Shown here: piece by piece, positions 57,755-64,000 of the stretch
Numbering within the stretch: the first letter of the stretch is position 1
How the letters are laid out: each line of letters begins with the position of its first letter
Assembly: GCA_002197995.1 (NCBI GenBank)
Contig: NGZR01000002.1
Span: forward strand, 5,890,001 to 5,954,000
Source: Gaeumannomyces sp. JS-464
Lineage: Eukaryota; Ascomycota; Sordariomycetes; Magnaporthales; Magnaporthaceae
Direction: 5' to 3'
DNA: 64,000 nucleotides
Made by a program: the position numbers and the translations under genes
Notes under the pieces: model-generated
Seen by the model: the letters and a program-made list of their open reading frames with translations, nothing else
Told to the model about the DNA's origin: nothing
The model's database searches: none

Positions 57755-59925
57755 CGTTGCCGGCTGGTGTGCGTGAGGAGCGTTCGACGGATGCTTTCAG
57801 GTCGGTGGCGATGAGTGCTGGTTGTCCGACGCGGTTTGTTGGATTGGACGGGGCGGAAATGAGAGGAGCAAGAGGGAAAAAAGAGACCATCTGAGGTTGC
57901 GAGAAAGTACGGGGTTTAGGCCTAGACAAGGTACGTGCCTATTTCGGCATGGTGGGTACTCCCTCCTGGCACGGTCATTTGCAGGCTGGAGCTGGACCCA
58001 TCGAGCACAAATTATATGGATATGCGACGACGGCACCTAAACTCGAACTTGCATGTCCGTCCGTCCGTTTGCTGAATGCAAGTACCAGTCACCCAGTCCC
58101 CCAGCCTGCTGCACCCAGTCTCAGAGGCTCAGCCAGATGCGGGAGAAGAAGAAAACAAAAAAAAAAAAAAAAAAAGAAGAAGAAGGAAAAAATCACTTAC
58201 GGATCCGCCCCGCTACTCTAGCCAATGAAATCGCACATCCTATTTTTCCGTGGCCTTTGTCGAGTTGATTATAAGGCACCTGCAGCTATGCACATTCTAG
58301 CTCCAACACTACCTACCTACCTAGCCACCCGAATATCCACACACGTTCATGTTGCGATGCAATCACGGGCGAGCCTTGTCCCAGCGTCCGGGTCGTGCTC
58401 GAGCGAGTTGAATCCAGGTGGTTGCATCATCAGTTGTATCCAAGTCAGACAGTGTCAGTGTTTGGGTGGAGCTGCCTTCCTGCACTCGCGTTCACCTGGG
58501 GACCAAATCTTGTCCTGGTAGCATCCCCAAGCCGCCGATTTGCTTCGACTTGGAGTACGGAGCACCCCATCCTTCAAGCCCCTGCAGCTTCCGCCTGGCA
58601 CTGCAACACAAGACGCGAATTCATTCCTTGGTCAGGAATTTGGCGATATTTGTGTAGGCAGGCAGGTACCTACTAAATATACGTTCGACGTAGTATTTGT
58701 TTTCTTCTTTCGGGTTCTCCTGCAAGCACTTACCATCTTGATGGTTCAATCCCCTCATCATACTCCCCACTTTAGCTTTGGGTCGGTTGGGTAACTCGCC
58801 CTGTCTACCCCAACCACGGGCGGGTGTTGACGTCGATCGTAAATGATACCTGGGACCTATGGAGACAGTTCGACCATCAGACATCGCCTGCCGTTGATTT
58901 CTCTGGGATTGAATCCTTTGACTGCTTTTCCCGATTGCTTGTATTGTCATTGTAGCGTTACTTAGCAGAAAAAAAAAAAAAGAAGAAGAAGAAGAAGAAG
59001 AAGAAGAGAGAAAAAAAAAAACAAGGAAATCCTTTCTGAGATGTTCAAATGGATCTGGCCATCCGCAAAGCACCTTCTCCAAGTGCCTCGGGAGTGCTAC
59101 AGCATTCCACCATCCTCCCGGGCGGGAATGCGGGGCACATCACTTATTGTCTTCCCTCCAAATGCATGTGGCTCGTCCAGCGTGAGCCACGGCCCAACCC
59201 ACCAAAAGCCATGTTAGCAGCTTAAGTTTGTTCTTTCCGGGCTTCAGCTATGTGCCGGGTTCACCTAGCTCCCCCCGCGAGACCCGTTACTGCTGGATTC
59301 CCTGCGCCAAGCCACTGCCCATAGGTGAGGTCTGGAGGTCTTTCTTGCCCTCCCCCGCATCCATTCACAGCAGCTCCACCCGGCCCGGCACCCTAGGCCT
59401 CACCAGGCAGCCAGCCTACCTCGTACTTGATCTTCATCCTACCCGACCGACCAAAGTTAACCCGACCTTCCCGATACCTAACTTCGTAACTCTGTGGCCT
59501 CCCACCTTCTTTCCCATACTTGCACATCCAGCCGCCTGCCTTGACGTCCACAGGCTCGTCTGGGTAACCCGCCTCTCCTCGAACGTCGTCTCCAATTCGC
59601 CTTGGATGGCCGTGTGACGGTCCGCTGCCGCCACTTTCTGCCTGCCACCCTGGTAGCCAGCGAGCCAGCCGTGCCGGACTCCGTCATCGTCAAATCGACC
59701 CACGCTTAGAGGGGGCGTCACAAACCCCGCCCATCCCATCACCTCCCCCATACACCTAGCATCCGTCATATCAGCCGTTGCAGCCGTCCCGACCGCGCCG
59801 TGCCAACGCCTTCGGGTGATGCCTGTGCCCTCATCTGCATCGGCATCAGTTCCATCGCTGAGATTCCCCAAACCCCAGGGCAGCCAGCGCCTCGCCAACT
59901 GGATATCATCTAGCTCCCCGACATA
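57755..59925. other. Divergent intergenic region between G-beta and the 59926 gene
   Basis: Two promoters. Holds A-rich runs near 58158-58190, a (CTAC) repeat at 58309-58324, and an (AGA)n microsatellite at about 58980-59010 flanked by A runs. The right end is a pyrimidine-rich leader. No gene supported; a GGTTCAATCCC string near 58743 is not part of a tRNA fold. Confidence 0.55.
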
Positions 59926-61158
59926 ATGTCGCAGCCGATCCCGGGACTCACCACGGACGACGACGCCATGGCTGAGTTCGAGATGATCAACACCGATGGC
60001 GAGACAGAATCTCTTGGCAGCTCCGTGGACCTTGTTGCGGAGCGTCTTGCCAGGCCGGACGACATGGTCAGTCTCGCAAGCACCGACAACACAAACGACA
60101 AGGAGGGCGACCATCAAGACGGTGATGACTACCTGGGCGGAGACGATGACGCCGATTACGATCGCCCGTGGCTTGCGTCCATCGATAATGTGGCCGAGGT
60201 TCCTTCGCCAAGCCACTCGCCCTCAGGCTACATGGATAGGCGACCCCCCGGCTACAGCTGGGCCTCGCACGCCACGGAGAGACCGCTCAAGAGTGAGGCC
60301 TCTCCCCTCTACATCGAAAATCACCCAATTACCGAGACTGCTACCAGCTGCATGCCCAAGCAACAAGCTCCACCAGAGGAGCCTTGGGTTACTGAACGCG
60401 GGCCAGCACAGCTTGCCAGGGCGTTAATGGGCGGACCTGGCGTCGAGCCCTGGCTCAGGGTGATACGCGCCGTGATGGCTGCCTTCCTACTCGGGGCTCT
60501 CGTGCACGCAGTTCTTCCATCCCCCCAACATGCAAGGGAGGCCCGTCATGCATCTCGGGCTATTCAAGGCCACCCAACGCCTATAACCATGGTTGCAACC
60601 CCCGCAACGGTCACTGTCACGGTCACGTCGACGTCAACAGTCCGGCTCAACAACATCCATGAACTGGTGAGGAAGATCACTGATACAGCCGATGGGGCTG
60701 TGAGGACTGTGAGGACTGCGGACGGCAAGTACATGCCCGCATTGGTCTCTATGGCGTCGAGGATCTGGAACGATACGGCGATATCTATCATGCTCGCCGG
60801 AGAAGCGGCTTCGTACAGACTCTCAGGGGATGCTATTCATCACTTGGGCAGGTCCATCAGGGCCAGTGCCATGAGAGTTCGGGCAGATACCAAGCAGAAG
60901 GTTGCGCATCACATCAAGACTGCCGAGGCCTTGAAGGATGACCTGAACTTCAACGTCCTCAAGGCTCAGATCCAATCATGGCTGGTCTGCCTCCGGATCC
61001 GTGGCGATATGGTTGAGTACCAGAGGTACGAGGCGCGCGCGATCGAGCACCTGAGGGCCAAGCATCGTGAGATGCTGGCCAAGCGAGCCCCGGTGGACCA
61101 GGTGCAATCGTCCACTTTCCCCTGGGGAATCAAGCTGCCTTGGAGCGCTGCCATGTGA
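59926..61158 (+). CDS. Unknown single-pass membrane protein with N-terminal AIM-like motif
   Basis: 410 residues from ATG 59926, no intron needed. Residues 1-90 are strongly acidic and carry EFEMI (residues 17-21), which fits the W/F/Y-x-x-L/I/V Atg8-interacting pattern with acidic residues before it. Residues about 178-197 (VIRAVMAAFLLGALVHAVL) form the only membrane helix. After it come a Thr/Val stretch (TPATVTVTVTSTSTV) and about 150 residues of amphipathic helices (WNDTAISIMLAGEAASYRLS, VAHHIKTAEALKDDLNFNVL), ending LPWSAAM. There is no signal peptide, so a cytosolic N-terminus and luminal or intermembrane C-terminus is a reasonable topology. I do not recognise a named family. An organelle-autophagy receptor is a guess from architecture alone; a nuclear-envelope or ER structural protein would look similar. 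Confidence 0.75.
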   Translation: MSQPIPGLTTDDDAMAEFEMINTDGETESLGSSVDLVAERLARPDDMVSLASTDNTNDKEGDHQDGDDYLGGDDDADYDRPWLASIDNVAEVPSPSHSPSGYMDRRPPGYSWASHATERPLKSEASPLYIENHPITETATSCMPKQQAPPEEPWVTERGPAQLARALMGGPGVEPWLRVIRAVMAAFLLGALVHAVLPSPQHAREARHASRAIQGHPTPITMVATPATVTVTVTSTSTVRLNNIHELVRKITDTADGAVRTVRTADGKYMPALVSMASRIWNDTAISIMLAGEAASYRLSGDAIHHLGRSIRASAMRVRADTKQKVAHHIKTAEALKDDLNFNVLKAQIQSWLVCLRIRGDMVEYQRYEARAIEHLRAKHREMLAKRAPVDQVQSSTFPWGIKLPWSAAM

Positions 61159-62754
61159 ATATCTCGGCCGACCACCTCGCTAACTCCCACGGGTGGGACA
61201 TTATAGTCTTGATGGTGTTTATCTGTTCTTTCCGTTTTTTTTTTTTTTGCGTTGTTTTTTTTTCTTTTTTATTCGTACCTCTTCCTTCCAAGTACTGTTA
61301 GGGTCAGAATTTATTTGACGGATTGGCGTTGGGGAGGGTATGGAGCCTGGTCTTGGCTTTTCATGGTTTATTCGAAACGAGGTGCCTGGTGTTCGGGGGA
61401 AAGGAGGTACAGGCATGGGCGTGGAATCAAGTCAACTACAGCTTGATTGCAAACAGCCCTTTCCGTGGTACGTTGGTTAAATGCGATGGCGGCCTGTCGA
61501 CTATTTGACAGTCACACCAGCATCCGGTGTGAACCAATTACACGAGGACTACTAGACTATACCCAGACGACGTGGGCTAGCTGTGTATCTACATTCATAG
61601 GCGCCTATCAACCTCGCTCGCCTCCCCGCCCAAGCACATGGGTAGTTGTCACAAGAACGTGCCTCCGAATCCCGAATTGGCAGGGAGTGATAGATGGGAA
61701 TAATATACGGTTCCTACGGTGTGTTTGCTGTATTTCCATTACCGCTGCGGTATCTTGAACAACCATGGCGCCTGAGAGATCCCTTATTATATGTGTCCGA
61801 CCAAATGAAGCTATCGCGGCACTGAGATACCTAGGTACCTACCTACCAACCAGCAGCTACCTGGTACCTACCACCCACCACACAGGTGGTTATAATGGTG
61901 CCTGTCCTGTGATTGTGGCTGACATAATCTATGTCTAATGCCGCCTCTAGCTCCACCAATCAGACAAGCGACTGGGTCCTCGCCACCTATGGGTGCCTGT
62001 TTGCCAACCCCGCCGACCCCCACCACTGGCATTAACGCGGAGGGCCGTGGGCTGGCGGCTGGCTTCCACCTGGAGGCCCCCGCTGTCGCAGGCGGCAGTA
62101 TGCACGGATCGCGTATCTTATCGGTTTCTCTGTGCTGGGGTGGGATGGAGGGGAGGGCTCCATGACGGAGGTACAGGGTTATGTGGTTGAAGAGGTATTA
62201 GTTAGTACTGGTTACCTGGGTAGATACATTGATGGTACGTGTCTCTGATTTCGTCGGGTTGCGAGCACCCGACCAAACCCAGCACAGAGGAGGGGCAAAA
62301 GCATTTTTCCTCGCCTCATCTCCCACCCGACCAGGCTTGCGACAAACAAACACCACTAACCTAATAAAAACAACAACAAAACCACCCAACCGACCGCCTA
62401 TCGCTTCACTGGCTGCGCGCCTGCCACTCGCCGACTGCGAATCGCCCGTGCGAGAGAGCCTTGGTGCGTCAGTCCTTCCATCTCGGCGTGCGCCTTTCCC
62501 TCACACTGCAAATTTGCAAAGCAGACTGGAGCGGCACTCCCACTACCTGTCGAGTTGGCGCGGTGCGAGCTCGACCTGCCTTGGAACCCACAAATGGCCC
62601 GACGTCTTTTGCTACGGCTCCGAGCTATGGCAGGCAAGCCTCGTTTAACCCAAAGCTAACCTCAGGACTTTGTCAACATGTTTCGTCAGGAGCGGAAGAT
62701 ACCCATCCACGAACCAAGTCAACTTTTCCCCTACTCCGCATGACTTTGGTCAAT
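61159..62754. other. Intergenic region upstream of RanBP1
   Basis: T-rich 3' flank of the 59926 gene, a TACC/GGTA palindrome group at about 61828-61871, then the RanBP1 promoter and leader. No gene supported. Confidence 0.6.
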
Positions 62755-63088
62755 ATGTCGAGCGCAGAGGCTACAGACAAGCCGGCCGAGACCGTCCAGA
62801 AGCCGGACGAGGCTGCTAAGCAGGTGCGTTGAGGCTATATGACGTGGTTGCTGGAGTGGAACGCACATTCTACAAGATCTTGACTAACAGAACGGGGACG
62901 CCGCTCCAGACCTCCGAGCCCGTCACTTCAGCCGCCGTTTTCTCCATGTTTGGAGGAGGCGCAAGGAAGGAGAAGAAGGAGGACGAGGATCGTGGCGATG
63001 TTTCTGGCAGCGCCAAAGCCCAGCGGGATGCCGCCGCCGCCGCCGCCGCCGGCGATGAGGTATTACAGCCGTCACCATCTGCACCCAG

Positions 63089-63123
<35 letters not shown>

Positions 63124-63835
63124 TTCAACATACCAGTATTGAAGCAGTATCATTGACCACCGCCGCCGCTGCCGCGCATCACAGGACGACCAAGCCCCGG
63201 AGTCGCAGGATGTTCACTTTGAGCCCGTGATCCACCTGACCGAGAAGGTTGAGGTGAAAACGAACGAGGAGTCCGAGGAGCAGGTTTTCAAGATGCGCGC
63301 CAAGCTCTTCAAGTTCGTCAGGGACACCAGCGAGTGGAAGGAGCGTGGCACCGGAGACGTCCGGCTCCTCAAGCATCGCGAGAACGGCAAGACCCGCCTC
63401 GTCATGCGCCGCGACAAGACCCTCAAGGTCTGCGCGAATCACTACAGTATGGCCCAACGCCCCCTCCGCCGGTGATGCCTTGGGGAATTTTGTCTAACCA
63501 GCATCAACAGTTGTCCCCGAAATGAAATTGTCGCCCAACGTCGGATCAGACCGGAGCTGGGTCTGGAACGCTGCCGCCGATGTCAGCGAAGGCGAGCCCG
63601 AGGGTGTCACCCTGGCTATCCGTTTCGCCAACTCTGAGAGTGGGTTTTTCTATGCCCCTGCGCAGGGATTATATGCTAATAGTGTCTTGTGGTAGATGCC
63701 AACGCTTTCAAGGATGCCTTCCTGCAGGCCCAGAAGGAAAACGAGGCTCTTTTTGGCGAGGCTCAGGGAGAGTCTGCCGGCTCCGAAGAGAAGAAGGAGG
63801 ACAAGAAGGAGGAGACCCAGGCTGAGGCAGCATGA
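62755..63835 (+). CDS. yrb1: Ran-binding protein 1 (RanBP1/Yrb1)
   Basis: Cytosolic cofactor of RanGAP that releases Ran-GTP from export complexes. Exons 62755-62823, 62877-63059, 63185-63446, 63511-63639 and 63696-63835. The RanBD fold is clear: [60 protein letters not shown] and [20 protein letters not shown], then FQ-type helix [20 protein letters not shown] and an acidic/Lys tail. I start at ATG 62755 ([12 protein letters not shown]); an in-frame ATG 15 nt upstream is possible. The acceptor of exon 2 is ambiguous: 62877 keeps the frame without correction, whereas 62891 gives a more family-like NGDAAP but then needs an indel in G4. With the first choice the product is 260 residues. Intron 2 contains C33. 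Confidence 0.92.
63091..63123. repeat. C33 homopolymer inside RanBP1 intron 2
   Basis: Thirty-three C in a row between donor 63060 and acceptor 63184, upstream of the likely branch region; the longest homopolymer in the window. Confidence 0.85.
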
Positions 63836-64000
63836 GCCTCGCGGCGGAAGAGAGAGGGAAGAGAGCGGAAGAGAAGGGAAAGGCGAGCGGAAGAGAAATG
63901 AACCTCCCATGTTCTAGCAATTATACACTCCAGTCCCCCGCTTTAACAATGAACTGGCCATGATCCTCTCTGGATCTGCAGCTTCTGCCCCTGGCATATA

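Noticed and set aside
58735..58765. GGTTCAATCCC resembling a tRNA B box
   Set aside because: No A box at the right distance and no pairing acceptor or T stems.

Overview
The window looks like nuclear chromosomal DNA of a filamentous ascomycete (Pezizomycotina, most likely a Sordariomycete). Genes carry short GT-AG introns (about 50-220 nt), intergenic regions are 0.5-4.8 kb with CT-rich leaders, and the gene set (PalH, HMT1-type ABC transporter, SUT-type MFS, Tea4/Bud14, STE50, G-beta, phosducin-like) is typical of filamentous fungi. I saw no bacterial operon, no CRISPR array, no complete transposon and no convincing tRNA. All calls come from reading the sequence; no database search was possible.

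Layout: 1-1131 3' part of USE1 SNARE (+); 1508-2639 KTI12 (-); 3609-4146 small unknown (+); 5063-7986 CDC48 AAA-ATPase (-); a 4.8-kb gene-free promoter/leader region; 12809-16263 HMT1 vacuolar ABC transporter (+); 17672-19182 ceramide synthase (-); 20323-22836 PalH/Rim21 pH sensor (-); 24598-28118 Tea4/Bud14 polarity SH3 protein (-); 29651-31838 SUT-like sugar transporter (-); 33233-35511 endosomal Na+/H+ exchanger NHX1 (+); 36042-38405 acetoacetyl-CoA synthetase (-); 40357-42370 serine palmitoyltransferase LCB2 (+); 44744-46180 DUF4211 protein (+); 47146-48885 STE50 (+); 50611-52044 unknown coiled-coil protein (+); 52718-53756 phosducin-like protein (-); 56212-57754 G-protein beta subunit (-); 59926-61158 unknown single-pass membrane protein (+); 62755-63835 RanBP1/Yrb1 (+).

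Functional links: sphingolipid synthesis appears twice (LCB2, ceramide synthase), ion/pH homeostasis three times (PalH, NHX1, HMT1), and signalling or polarity several times (Tea4, STE50, phosducin-like plus G-beta). The phosducin-like gene and the G-beta gene it would serve are neighbours on the same strand.

The most important structural observation is that about nine conserved genes, including normally essential ones (CDC48, LCB2, USE1), can be read end to end only if single-base indels are assumed. Where a site can be placed, it usually lies in a short homopolymer, mostly C/G, and most events are losses. The same window holds four very long C/G runs (16-33 nt). Sequencing or assembly homopolymer error is the simplest explanation, so reading frames here need checking before any gene is called broken. 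Separately, TEA4 has an in-frame TAG with no frame change, CDC48 has a GC-AG intron, KTI12 has a 6-nt first exon, and a palindromic TACC/GGTA tetranucleotide family recurs in the intergenic DNA.
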